In this document: positions 1 to 8,400 of the stretch, in pieces
How the letters are laid out: each line of letters starts with the position of its first letter
Numbering within the stretch: the stretch's first letter is position 1
Assembly (NCBI GenBank): GCA_020637165.1
Contig: JACJWN010000007.1
Location: forward strand, 167,611 to 231,610
DNA from: Mycolicibacterium sp.
GTDB lineage: Bacteria > Actinomycetota > Actinomycetes > Mycobacteriales > Mycobacteriaceae
Length of the DNA: 64,000 bases
Direction of reading: 5' to 3'
Translations under genes and position numbers: made by a program
Notes under the pieces: generated by a model
The model's database searches: none
Seen by the model: only the letters and a program-made list of their open reading frames with translations
What the model was told of the DNA's origin: nothing

Positions 1-508
1 CCACCGTGAGGGCACCTTCGAGATTCCGCCGCGCGCCTACCGCGAGGCCGAGGTCACCGTCCGGGTTCCCGACGACGCCGCCCCCGGCCACTATCCCGTC
101 CGCGCCCAACTGACGCTGACCGGCGACGTCCCGCCGGCCTGGCGGCAGGCCGTCGAGGACGTCTGTGTCGTCACCGTCGGGGAGCCGGGGGATCTGGTGC
201 GACTGGTCGGCGAACCGGCCGACGTCGTCGTGACCCGCGGCGACAGCGCCCGGCTCAGCGCCGTCATCGGCAGCGGCGCCGCCGCCGACCTGGCCCTGGA
301 GGCGCACCTGATCAGTCCGTGGGGCACATGGGAGTGGATAGGCCCGGCATCGCAGGGGGCGGTGCTGCCCGCCGGATCGCAGGTCGAGGTCGGCTTCGAC
401 GTCACGCCGCCGCCGTGGGCCACCCCGGGACAGTGGTGGGCGCTGATCCGCATCGGCTGCGCCGGGCGGCTGCTCTACACCCCGGCGGTCTCGGTGACGG
501 TCCGATGA
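1..508 (+). CDS. alpha-mannosidase-type glycosidase, C-terminal fragment (5' end outside window)
   Basis: An open frame enters from the left edge in frame 2 and ends at TGA 506-508, so only about 168 C-terminal residues are visible. They form alternating beta-strand-like segments with a PDDAAPGHYPVRAQL stretch and a closing WWALIRIGCAGRLLYTP segment, as expected of a NEW3-like beta-sandwich at the end of large glycosidases. The assignment to a GH38-type alpha-mannosidase rests mainly on gene order: in M. tuberculosis a long alpha-mannosidase gene lies just upstream of the sugar kinase and rplJ. No catalytic residues are in view. The stop overlaps the next start (ATGA), so the three genes here are probably one translationally coupled operon. 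Confidence 0.6.
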   Translation, partial: HREGTFEIPPRAYREAEVTVRVPDDAAPGHYPVRAQLTLTGDVPPAWRQAVEDVCVVTVGEPGDLVRLVGEPADVVVTRGDSARLSAVIGSGAAADLALEAHLISPWGTWEWIGPASQGAVLPAGSQVEVGFDVTPPPWATPGQWWALIRIGCAGRLLYTPAVSVTVR

Positions 509-1053
509 GCGCTGCGGCGACGGTGGCCGGCCATGCGGTGACGGTGGCGGAGGTGGACGCCCGGGAGGCCGCGCTGCGGGCCAGCCCGCAAACCGCCGCG
601 CTGCCCCGGCCGGGAACCAGCGAGGGCCGCCAGTTGCGGCGCTGGCTGACCCAACTGCTGGTCACCGAACGGGTGATTGCCTACGAGGCCGCCGCCGCCG
701 GGGTCAGCGCTTCCGGCTCTTGCTCCGAGGAGGAGGTGCTGCCCGATATGACCGCACGCCTGGAGATCGGCAGCATCGCCGCCGGGGCGCTGGGCGATCC
801 GCTGGCCCGTGCTTTGTATGCACACGTCACGGCGGATGTGGACGTCGACTCCGACGCCGTCGCCGATTACCACCGTCGCAACCCGGGCCGGTTCCGCTCT
901 GATGCCGACCTCGCCGACCACCTGCGCGGGGCGGCCCGTCGGCGCGCCTTCCGGATCTGGCTGGAGCAGCGCCGCGCCGCACTGGTGTGGCTGGCGCCGG
1001 GCTACGAGCACCCCGGCGACCCGCGCCAGCCCGACAACACCCACAAGCACTGA
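505..1053 (+). CDS. hypothetical protein, SurA/PpiC-chaperone-like N-terminal region
   Basis: 182 aa starting at the ATG inside the ATGA overlap; the frame is open further upstream but that part lies antiphase over the preceding gene. The beginning (VAGHAVTVAEVDAREAALRA) resembles the helical opening of SurA/PpiC-type peptidyl-prolyl isomerases, and a later DYHRRNPGRF element resembles the segment after which such proteins carry the parvulin domain, which is absent. There is no signal peptide or membrane segment. The M. tuberculosis gene at this position is, from memory, called fabD2 (malonyltransferase), but no GHSxG nucleophile motif is present here, so I do not transfer that name. Function unknown; possibly an accessory of the glycosidase/kinase operon. 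Confidence 0.7.
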   Translation: MSAAATVAGHAVTVAEVDAREAALRASPQTAALPRPGTSEGRQLRRWLTQLLVTERVIAYEAAAAGVSASGSCSEEEVLPDMTARLEIGSIAAGALGDPLARALYAHVTADVDVDSDAVADYHRRNPGRFRSDADLADHLRGAARRRAFRIWLEQRRAALVWLAPGYEHPGDPRQPDNTHKH

Positions 1054-1973
1054 TGGGCACGCTGGCCCTGGACATCGGCGGCACCAAGATCGCCGCGGGC
1101 ATCGTCGACGCCGACGGCCGCCTGCTGCACCACAACCGCCAACCCACCCCGCGCAGCGCCGACCCCGATGACGTGTGGGCCGCCGCCCGGCGCACCATCG
1201 ACGAGGCACTGGCCGCCGCCGGCGGTGAGGTCAGCGGCGTCGGGATCTCCTCGGCCGGGCCGATCCACCTGCCGGGCGGCACCGTCAGCCCGGTCAACAT
1301 CGGCGCCTGGCGCGGTTTCCCGATCGTGCAGCGCGTCGCCGCGGCCGTCCCCGGTGTGCCGGTGCGACTGGCCGGCGACGGGCTGTGCATGGCCCTTGGC
1401 GAGCAGTGGCGCGGCGCGGGGCAGGACGCGGCGTTCATGCTGGGCATGGTGGTGTCGACCGGGGTCGGCGGCGGCCTGGTCCTCGGCGGGGCGCCGTACG
1501 GCGGGCGCACCGGCAACGCGGGGCACGTCGGGCATGTGGTGGTCGAGGTCGACGGTCCGCCGTGCAGCTGCGGGGGACGGGGCTGCGTCGAGGCCATCGC
1601 CAGCGGGCCGAACCTGGTCTCCTGGGCGCGTTCGCAGGGCTGGTCGGGGGAGGATGCGAAGGCGCTGGCTACCGCCGCCGCCGACGGTAACCCGTTGGCG
1701 CTGAGGGCTTTTCGCCGCGGTGCGCGGGCCGTCGCCGCGATGATCTCCTCCGTCGCCGCGGTCTGCGACCTCGACCTGGTGGTCATCGGCGGGGGAGTGG
1801 CCAACGCCGGCCCGGTGCTCTTCGAGCCCCTGCATGAGGCCCTGAGTGACTACGCGGGCCTGGATTTCCTCTCCGGCCTGCGGGTGGTCCCGGCCGAGTT
1901 GGGCGGCGAGGCGGGCCTCATCGGCGCGGCAGCGCTATTGCGGCGCCCCACCTCTCCCCGCGAGCAGACATAA
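1053..1973 (+). CDS. ROK-family sugar kinase / glucokinase-like protein
   Basis: 306 aa, ATG overlapping the previous stop (TGATG). ROK hallmarks are in order: the N-terminal phosphate-binding loop ALDIGGTKIAAG (residues 4-15), an acidic active-site region LAGDGLCMALGE, a glycine-rich GMVVSTGVGGGLV and the zinc motif CSCGGRGCVEAIASG. The C-terminal LVVIGGGVAN motif completes the second ATPase lobe. It should phosphorylate a hexose in the cytoplasm with ATP; the exact sugar (glucose, mannose or an aminosugar) cannot be told. Coupling to the upstream mannosidase suggests a sugar released by that enzyme. The last residues (REQT) and the TAA stop are encoded by the left arm of an intergenic palindrome. 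Confidence 0.88.
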   Translation: MGTLALDIGGTKIAAGIVDADGRLLHHNRQPTPRSADPDDVWAAARRTIDEALAAAGGEVSGVGISSAGPIHLPGGTVSPVNIGAWRGFPIVQRVAAAVPGVPVRLAGDGLCMALGEQWRGAGQDAAFMLGMVVSTGVGGGLVLGGAPYGGRTGNAGHVGHVVVEVDGPPCSCGGRGCVEAIASGPNLVSWARSQGWSGEDAKALATAAADGNPLALRAFRRGARAVAAMISSVAAVCDLDLVVIGGGVANAGPVLFEPLHEALSDYAGLDFLSGLRVVPAELGGEAGLIGAAALLRRPTSPREQT

Positions 1974-2020
1974 ACGTCACCGACACGCCGTACGTGCGGG
2001 GTCATTTATGTCTGCTCGCG
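1960..2020. repeat. intergenic palindromic repeat, copy 1
   Basis: Inverted repeat with outer arms GCGAGCAGACATAAA and its perfect complement TTTATGTCTGCTCGC; the inner arms (CGTCACCGACACGCC against the GTGCGGGGTC side) pair only partly. It lies between the converging kinase and lipoprotein genes, so it could end transcription from both sides. It belongs to the same family as the elements at 16.6, 17.6, 20.5 and 23.0 kb, but here the family core ACGCAAA reads ACATAAA, changed symmetrically in both arms, which keeps pairing intact. Confidence 0.85.
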
Positions 2021-2032
2021 CCAGAGAGTGAG

Positions 2033-2782
2033 TCAGGGCCGCCAGACTTCGGAGCTCACCCACGTCCCGACCTCCGGGCTGAACAGGCCGGCGTTGGGGA
2101 ACCAACTGGTCACGTAGGCGGGCGGTTGGCCCACCGTCTCGACGCCGCCCTGGTAGCTGGCGATCAGATGCCGCTCATTGCGGGCGTTCTTCGCCTCCAA
2201 CTGCACCTCGGTGAACATGTCGGGGGCGCTGCGGTAGGCGGCCTCGGTCTGGGCGGCCAGGAGGTCATCCCAGACCAGCGCGGAGAATTCCGTGCCGCGG
2301 TTCACCCGCGCGACGACTCGCAGGATCTGCTTGACGGCCGCCTTGAACCCATCGGTGGCAGGGTCGACGCCATCCATGACGATGAAGTAGGTCTTCATGT
2401 CATCGCGTCTGTCTCCGGACCGCTCGGCGATGACGTCATAGTGCGGTAGCGGGATCGGATCGGCGGGAATCATTTCGGGTGCGCCTTCGAGCGGCGCCTC
2501 GACGGGTGCGCCTTCGAGCGGCGCCTCGACGGGTGCGCCTTCGAGCGGCGCCTCGACGGGTGGGTCCTCAATCGACACCAGGACCGGCCGTTCAGCCGGG
2601 GCGACGTCGGTGACCGCCACCCGTGCCGTCACAATGCCGCCGCGAGCGCCGCCCGCATCAGCCGCGGGCGTGTCCGGTCCGACGCCGCATGCCGACAGCG
2701 AGAGACAGAGCAGTGCCGTTCCCGAATAGACCAGCAGCGGTCCTCTGATCCGTGTAGACCCCCGGGTTGCTTCAGTGGTCAT
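2033..2782 (-). CDS. putative lipoprotein with tandem APLEGAPVE repeats
   Basis: 249 aa from the ATG at 2782; a longer in-frame start at 2833 would place 17 extra residues before the signal sequence. The N-terminus is a lipoprotein signal: a basic stretch, a hydrophobic core and lipobox LSAC-G, predicting a diacylated, membrane-anchored exported protein. After a small Gly/Ala-rich segment come three copies of a nine-residue APLEGAPVE repeat, probably an extended linker, then a roughly 130-residue globular domain (KTYFIVMDGVDPATDGF, SFWFPNAG-like end) that I do not recognise. It is convergent with the sugar kinase and divergent from rplJ. Confidence 0.7.
   Translation of the reverse strand: MTTEATRGSTRIRGPLLVYSGTALLCLSLSACGVGPDTPAADAGGARGGIVTARVAVTDVAPAERPVLVSIEDPPVEAPLEGAPVEAPLEGAPVEAPLEGAPEMIPADPIPLPHYDVIAERSGDRRDDMKTYFIVMDGVDPATDGFKAAVKQILRVVARVNRGTEFSALVWDDLLAAQTEAAYRSAPDMFTEVQLEAKNARNERHLIASYQGGVETVGQPPAYVTSWFPNAGLFSPEVGTWVSSEVWRP
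2477..2557 (-). repeat. 27-bp tandem repeat, three perfect copies, inside the lipoprotein gene
   Basis: Three identical 27-bp units (GGGTGCGCCTTCGAGCGGCG and seven more bases) follow one another without a change. They encode APLEGAPVE. Identity at the DNA level, including third positions, indicates recent slippage or unequal crossing-over. Confidence 0.9.
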
Positions 2783-3029
2783 GCGAATGCCTCGTCTCTG
2801 GAGGGAAGGCGTCCGGACGGTTGCTTGGGTCAACGCCCGCCACGAACACCGTTGTCGTGACGACTGTGATAAGAGTCTCAGTCGGTTTGAGCCGTGTCAA
2901 TTGGAATTTTCACATGGTTTCGGGTAGCAGATCGGATTTTTCTTCGGATCCGGTCGTCAAGGAAGTGGGTCAACGTCGACTCCGCCCCCCGCGCGAGCAG
3001 ACGTGTCACCGCCCAACGGAACCGCGAAT
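2783..3029. other. intergenic region, locally A+T-richer than the rest
   Basis: No convincing gene. Around 2865-2950 the sequence is unusually T-rich for this genome (for example CAATTGGAATTTTCAC and GGATTTTTCTTCGGATCC). At 2991-3003 there is one arm (GCGCGAGCAGACG) of the palindromic repeat family without its partner. The region must hold the lipoprotein promoter on the minus strand. Confidence 0.5.
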
Positions 3030-3059
3030 TTGGGAGGTCAGGGCCCGGCACGGTAGCCT
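3030..3059 (+). promoter_or_regulatory. candidate SigA promoter of rplJ-rplL
   Basis: TTGGGA (-35) and TAGCCT (-10) with an 18-bp spacer predict a start near 3066, just ahead of the L10 leader. Assigned by eye from consensus and position. Confidence 0.5.
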
Positions 3060-3065
3060 TGCGCC

Positions 3066-3203
3066 GTTCCACCGAAGACCGTTGGTCACCGCAAGGTTGA
3101 AGGTCCGGGAAATCCCCGGCGGCCCACGCAGGAGGACGAGGCTTGACGCGGTAGTTCGCGTCTGTTCACGCCCCGGCCGTCTGCGCCGGGGCGTTGTTGT
3201 TTT
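3066..3203 (+). promoter_or_regulatory. ribosomal protein L10 leader (L10-L12 autoregulatory mRNA element)
   Basis: The segment GAAGACCGTTGGTCACCGCA, followed by AGGTTGAAGGTCC, a CCGGGAAATCCCCGG hairpin and GGCCCACGCAGGAGGACG, matches the conserved bulge and kink-turn core of L10 leaders. In this family the L10(L12)4 complex binds its own leader to limit rplJ-rplL expression. It sits directly upstream of rplJ and is followed by a terminator-like hairpin, so repression is probably by premature termination as well as translation. Confidence 0.85.
3168..3203 (+). terminator. intrinsic terminator/attenuator in the rplJ leader
   Basis: ACGCCCCGG and CCGGGGCGT form a perfect 9-bp stem around a 9-nt loop, followed by TGTTGTTTT. 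It lies about 63 nt before the rplJ start and after the L10-binding fold, the position of an attenuator. Confidence 0.8.
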
Positions 3204-3266
3204 CCCGGCTGTTATTCGGGGGTCCACCCACACCCGGTTCGCCGGGACGACACCGAGGAGGCATGC

Positions 3267-3794
3267 ATGGCCAAGGCTGACAAGGCCACCGCGGTCGCCG
3301 AGATCACCGAGCAGTTCAAGTCCTCGACGGCCACCGTGGTCACCGAGTACCGCGGCTTGACCGTGGCCAACATGGCCGAACTGCGCCGCAGCCTGAGCGG
3401 CTCCGCCACCTACACCGTCGCCAAGAACACGCTGGTCAAGCGTGCGGCGGCGGAGGCCGGCATCGAGGGCCTCGACGACCTGTTCGCCGGTCCGACCGCG
3501 ATCGCGTTCGTCAACGGCGAAGCCGTCGACGCGGCCAAGGCGATCAAGAAGTTCGCCAAGGACCACAAGGCGCTCGTCATCAAGGGCGGCTACATGGACG
3601 GGCGCCCGCTGTCCGTCGACGAGGTCAACCGAATCGCCGACCTGGAGTCGCGCGAGGTGCTGCTGGCCAAGCTGGCCGGCGCGATGAAGGGCAACATGGC
3701 CAAGGCTGCCGGCCTGTTCAACGCCCCGGCGTCGCAGGTCGCACGGTTGGCTGCCGCGCTGCAAGAGAAGAAGTCCGGCGAGACCGCCGCTTAA
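3267..3794 (+). CDS. rplJ: 50S ribosomal protein L10
   Basis: 175 aa. The N-terminal rRNA-binding domain is clear ([20 protein letters not shown], then [16 protein letters not shown]), followed by the [12 protein letters not shown] and GPTAIAFV motifs typical of L10; the C-terminal helix that carries L7/L12 dimers follows. Start chosen at ATG 3267, with GAGGAGG 5 nt upstream. L10 joins L7/L12 to the ribosome to form the stalk that recruits translation GTPases. Expression is likely set by the leader and attenuator immediately upstream and co-transcribed with rplL. Confidence 0.98.
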   Translation: MAKADKATAVAEITEQFKSSTATVVTEYRGLTVANMAELRRSLSGSATYTVAKNTLVKRAAAEAGIEGLDDLFAGPTAIAFVNGEAVDAAKAIKKFAKDHKALVIKGGYMDGRPLSVDEVNRIADLESREVLLAKLAGAMKGNMAKAAGLFNAPASQVARLAAALQEKKSGETAA

Positions 3795-3827
3795 TCCACC
3801 AAAGAAAATCCAGGAAGGAACCCCACC

Positions 3828-4214
3828 ATGGCAAAGCTGAGCACTGACGAACTGATCGACGCGTTCAAGGAAATGACCCTGCTCGAGCTCTCCGAGTTCG
3901 TGAAGACCTTCGAAGAGGTCTTCGAGGTCACCGCGGCCGCCCCGGTCGCCGTCGCCGCCGCGGGCGGTGCCGCCCCGGCCGCCGAGGCCGCCGAGGAGCA
4001 GTCGGAGTTCGACGTCATCCTCGAGTCGGCCGGCGACAAGAAGATCGGCGTCATCAAGGTCGTCCGCGAGATCGTCTCGGGCCTGGGCCTCAAGGAGGCC
4101 AAGGACCTCGTCGACGGCGCCCCCAAGCCGCTGCTGGAGAAGGTCGCCAAGGAGGCCGCCGAGGAGGCCAAGGCCAAGCTCGAGGCCGCCGGCGCGACGG
4201 TCACCGTCAAGTAG
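3828..4214 (+). CDS. rplL: 50S ribosomal protein L7/L12
   Basis: 128 aa. The N-terminal dimerisation helix ([20 protein letters not shown]) is followed by an Ala-rich hinge (about residues 33-52) and the C-terminal factor-binding domain with [20 protein letters not shown] and [16 protein letters not shown]. It forms the mobile part of the ribosomal stalk that stimulates EF-Tu and EF-G. It lies 33 nt after rplJ with its own AGGAAGG ribosome-binding site, consistent with the need for several copies per L10, and is followed by a strong terminator. Confidence 0.98.
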   Translation: MAKLSTDELIDAFKEMTLLELSEFVKTFEEVFEVTAAAPVAVAAAGGAAPAAEAAEEQSEFDVILESAGDKKIGVIKVVREIVSGLGLKEAKDLVDGAPKPLLEKVAKEAAEEAKAKLEAAGATVTVK

Positions 4215-4227
4215 TCCCAATCAGGCA

Positions 4228-4264
4228 AAATCCCCCGCGGGCCCACCGGGCCGGCGGGGGATTT
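4228..4264 (+). terminator. terminator after rplL
   Basis: AAATCCCCCGC and GCGGGGGATTT form an 11-bp stem around a GC-rich loop that itself contains GGCCC/GGGCC pairing. The A...T outer base pairs give it bidirectional terminator character. Confidence 0.8.
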
Positions 4265-4321
4265 CGCTTTGCGGGGCAAAGTCGGATGCGGGCCGACCCC
4301 GTGCGCTACAGTGACTGAAAC

Positions 4322-4341
4322 CACAGGTGCGATGACCTGTG
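4322..4341. promoter_or_regulatory. 7-bp inverted repeat upstream of mkl
   Basis: CACAGGT and ACCTGTG are perfect arms around a 6-nt centre, placed 28 nt before the preferred mkl start and 10 nt after a TACAGT -10-like hexamer (4307-4312). It could be an operator or a short leader hairpin; no regulator can be named. Confidence 0.35.
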
Positions 4342-4368
4342 ACGAATCGTGTGGCCGGAAGGATTCCA

Positions 4369-5373
4369 GTGGGTACCGCTATCGGCGTTGAGAACCTGAC
4401 CAAGTCGTTCGGTTCCCAGAAGATTTGGGAAGACGTGACGTTGACCATCCCGGCCGGTGAGGTCAGCGTCATCCTGGGCCCGTCCGGTACCGGCAAGTCG
4501 GTGTTCCTGAAGTCGCTGATCGGTCTGCTGCGCCCGGAGCGCGGCAAGATCATGATCGACGGCACCGACATCATCCAGTGCTCGGCCAAGGAGCTCTACG
4601 AGATCCGCACGCTGTTCGGCGTCATGTTCCAGGACGGCGCGCTGTTCGGCTCCATGAACATCTACGACAACACCGCCTTCCCGCTGCGCGAGCACACCAA
4701 GAAGAAGGAGAGCGAAATCCGTGACATCGTCATGGAGAAGCTCGAGATGGTGGGCCTGATGGGCGCCGAGAACAAGTTCCCCGGCGAGATCTCCGGCGGT
4801 ATGAAGAAGCGTGCCGGCCTGGCCCGCTCGCTGGTGCTCGACCCGCAGATCATCCTCGTCGACGAGCCGGACTCCGGCCTGGACCCGGTGCGTACCGCCT
4901 ACCTGAGCCAGCTGCTGATCGACATCAACGCCCAGATCGACGCCACCATCCTGATCGTGACGCACAACATCAATATCGTGCGTACCGTGCCGGACAACAT
5001 CGGCATGCTCTACCGCAAGCACCTGGTCATGTTCGGCCCCCGTGAGGTGCTGCTCACCAGCGAGGAGCCGGCCGTCAAGCAGTTCCTCAACGGCCGGCGC
5101 ATCGGCCCGATCGGCATGTCCGAGGAGAAGGACGAGGCCACCGCCGCCGCCGAGGCCGCGGCCATGGAGGCCGGCCAGGGCGACGGCGGCCTGGAGGAGA
5201 TCGAGGGCGTGCCCCCGCAGCTCATCACCACGCCGGGTATGCCCGAGCGCAAGGCCGTCGGGCGCCGCCAGGCCCGCGTCCGCGAGATTCTGCACACCCT
5301 GCCGCCGAAGGCCCAGGAAGTCATCCTTGACGACCTCGAGGGCACGCACAAGCTGCCCACGCACACTCTGTAA
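4369..5373 (+). CDS. mkl: ABC transporter ATPase Mkl/MceG for Mce lipid importers
   Basis: 334 aa from GTG 4369, chosen because CCGGAAGGA lies 6 nt before it; an in-frame GTG at 4339 would add 10 residues. Walker A GPSGTGKS (37-44), signature EISGGMKKRAGLA (about 140) and Walker B IILVDEPDSGLDP (about 161-173) are intact. Similarity to the M. tuberculosis mkl product is very high along the whole length, including the EEIEGVPPQ and GMPERKAV tail. Known members power several Mce complexes that import cholesterol or fatty acids. It stands alone after rplL, not in an mce operon, as expected for an ATPase shared between systems. Confidence 0.93.
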   Translation: MGTAIGVENLTKSFGSQKIWEDVTLTIPAGEVSVILGPSGTGKSVFLKSLIGLLRPERGKIMIDGTDIIQCSAKELYEIRTLFGVMFQDGALFGSMNIYDNTAFPLREHTKKKESEIRDIVMEKLEMVGLMGAENKFPGEISGGMKKRAGLARSLVLDPQIILVDEPDSGLDPVRTAYLSQLLIDINAQIDATILIVTHNINIVRTVPDNIGMLYRKHLVMFGPREVLLTSEEPAVKQFLNGRRIGPIGMSEEKDEATAAAEAAAMEAGQGDGGLEEIEGVPPQLITTPGMPERKAVGRRQARVREILHTLPPKAQEVILDDLEGTHKLPTHTL

Positions 5374-5499
5374 AGGCCTCGACGGCTGACGTTTCCATGA
5401 CGCGGCCGTCGGCCTGCGTCCATTGTCCGGCGCCTCGGCGCCAAGCGCGGTAGCGTTTGCTAGTCAGACGACTGGGGCGACGCGCGGAGGCGGCAGGTA

Positions 5500-8400
5500 A
5501 TGGGTGATCGACGGGTTCTGCTGGGAACAAGTGCCGTTCTGGTCGGGCTGGGCTCGGCCCTGGTCTCGGGAACGGCGGTAGCCAGCGCCGACACCGTCGA
5601 CACCGCCCCGAAATCCCCCGACGCCTCCGCGGGTACCTCCACCGGCCGCGGAGCGGCCCCCTCGGCCACCCGGGCCCGCCGGGCGGCGGCCGGCGCCGTG
5701 CCCGCCCCCGCCGCGGCGAGCAACGACACCCCCTCGGCGCGGGTGCCGGGAGTCGGCCGAACCGCACGTCCGTCCCGCGCTTCGAAACCCTCCGGGGAGG
5801 CGACGCCCGCCGCGGTCCCCGTCAACGATCCCGCGCCGTCGGCCGCCGTTCCCGACCTCCCCGCCCAGACCAGGGTCCCGAGCGTCCCGACCGCCGCCGT
5901 GAGCACCGCGAGCATCCCGAGCGCCGACCTGCCCGCCACCGCCCCCGTCGCCGACATCGCCCCCGTGGCCGCGGTCGCGTCGACCCCCGCCCCGGTCGCC
6001 TACGCGGCGCCGGCCCCGGCCCCGGCCGACAGCCTGGTGGCCGAGGTGCTCAGCGCGCTCGGCGGACAACCGGGCGGGGATGGCGTCGTCGCCGCGCCGG
6101 CTCTCGCGGCGTTCACCGGCCAGCGCCAGAGCGCGGCCCCCGCGGCGGTGATCGGCGCCCCCGTGGTCGCGGCCGCCCCGCCCGATCCGGACCCGGCCGC
6201 CGCCACGGCGGGCGCCACCGCGGCCAACGCCCTGCTGCCCACCCTGCCCACCAACGGCGTGACCGGCGTGCAGGTCGGGCATTCCCGGCTGGACATCCCG
6301 GGTGCCCTGATCGGCAACACCGTCGCCGCCGACTGGTACTTCCCGACCCAGGTAGACGGCACCGTCGACGCCCAGGGCGTGATCTGGCTGCAGCACGGTT
6401 TCGGCGCCTTCAACACCTTGTATTCCGGGCTGGCCGAGAACCTGGCCCAACAGACCAACAGCATCGTGGTCGCACCCACGCTGTCTTCCATCCCGTTCAC
6501 CCTCTCCGGCGGCTGCCTCATCTGCGCCAGCACCGAGCAGGCCGCGGTGGATGCCTTCCTCGACCCCAACCGCACCACCCTGATCGACAGTGCGGTGGCC
6601 GCCGGCTACACCGGCGACGTCGACGAACTCAAGGGCGCCTTCGTCCTGGCCGGGCACTCCGCCGGCGGCGGTTTCGCCACCTCGGTGGCCTCCGACTACA
6701 TCGCCGAGGGCAGCGCGCTCCAGGACGCCGACCTGATGGGCGTGGTGATGTTCGACGGGGTTTCCAACGGTGCGATCGGCGGCGGCCTGGCCCAGCAGCT
6801 GCAGATCCTCGGGGCCGCGGACAAGCCGATCTACCAGATCGCCGCACCCGCCCAGAGCTGGAACCTGTTCGGCGCCACCACCAACGTTCTGGCGGCCACG
6901 CTGCCCGGCCAGTTCATCGGGATGGTGCTGCAGGGCGGATCGCACGTCGACTCCATGCTCGGCCTGAACCCGTTGATCGACCTCGTCCTGGAACTGGTCA
7001 CCAAACCCGTCCCGGCCGGCAACACCGCGGCCACCTACACGCTGAGCTCCGGCTGGATCAACGACATGTATGTCGGCGCCACCCCGGACAACCCGCAGTA
7101 CGGGCTGTACGCCGCCTCCAACCAGCAGATCATCATGGGCCCGACCGCGGCCATCGGGCTGCCCGCCGCCGAGGCCAACCAGATGTCGCTGGGCGACACC
7201 ATCTTCCGGGGGCTGATCGACGCCGTCGGCGGGCTGTTCGGATTCCAGCTGCCCGCCCCGGTCAACAGCGGTGACAACGGCCTGAACCCCAACAACCCCG
7301 TCGTCCCGGTGAGCAACGGCGTCACCGGCGTCAAGACCGGCAACGCGGTGCTCGACATCCCCTGCGGCGATACCGGCTACGCCGCCCCGGCCGACTGGTA
7401 CTTCCCGACCCAGGCCGACGGCACCGTCGCGCCCAACGGCGTGATCTGGCTGCAGCACGGCTTCCTCGGCTTCAAATCCTGGTACGCCGACATGGCCCAG
7501 GCGCTGGCCCAGGAGACCAACAGCATCGTGGTGGTTCCCAACATCTTCTGGTTCGACACCCCGCTGTGCCCGGGCTGCTACCTCGGTGGTGAGCAGATGC
7601 GCGAGGCCGTCGCGACCATGTTCGAGGGCCCGCGCGCGGCGCTGAACGTCAGCGCCAACGCCGCCGGCCTGCAGGGCCCGCTGCCCGAGCAGTTCATCCT
7701 CACCGGGCACTCCGCCGGCGGGAATTTCGCCACCGCGGTGGGCGCGCTGGTCACCGAGACCGACCAGGTGGACAACCTGCTCGGGGTCGTGATGTTCGAC
7801 GGGGTGTCGCGGGCGCCGCTGTTCACCGACTCGCTGACCGCCCTACAGGCCGCCGGCATCCCCGACTACCAGATCGCCGCCCCGCCGCAGCAGTGGAACG
7901 CCTGGGGCGTCGCCACCGAACTGATGGCCCAGTTCTACGGGGACGAGTTCTTCGGCGTCCAGATCGACAACGGTTCGCACACCGATGTGATCGGCGGCCC
8001 GTCCTGGTTCGGGTGGCTGGGCGAACTGGGCAGCGATCTGATCGTCAAGCCGTCGCCCCCCGGCGGCAAGCAGGCCGTCCGCACCTTCGCCACCGGCTGG
8101 GTCAACGACATCTACAGCGGCGTCTACGGCCCCACCAACCCGGGTTACGGCATCTACGGCAACCCCAACGACGGCACCTACGTCGCCAACCAGTCCATGG
8201 TCATGGGCCAGGCCGGCGCGGCCACCCTGCCGTCGCCGCCGCCGGTCGACATCGCCCAGTACGCCGGGACATGGTTCGAGCAGGGCAGCGTCAAGCAGTT
8301 CTTCTCCATCGGGCTGGTCAACACCAAGGCGGTCTACACCCCGCAGCCCGACGGCTCGGTCAAGGTGGAGAACTCCGGCAACTACTTCGGCCCCAACGGG

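Noticed and set aside
319-504. Earlier start of the second gene (ATG 319)
   Set aside because: It would overlap the upstream gene by 190 bases in another frame; the ATGA overlap at 505 is the normal arrangement.
505-1053. Malonyl-CoA:ACP transacylase (fabD2)
   Set aside because: No GHSxG motif or acyltransferase fold signature can be seen.
5464-7710. 748-aa minus-strand open frame
   Set aside because: Antisense shadow of the hydrolase-lipocalin gene; Gly/Arg-rich without motifs, whereas the plus strand shows clear hydrolase motifs.
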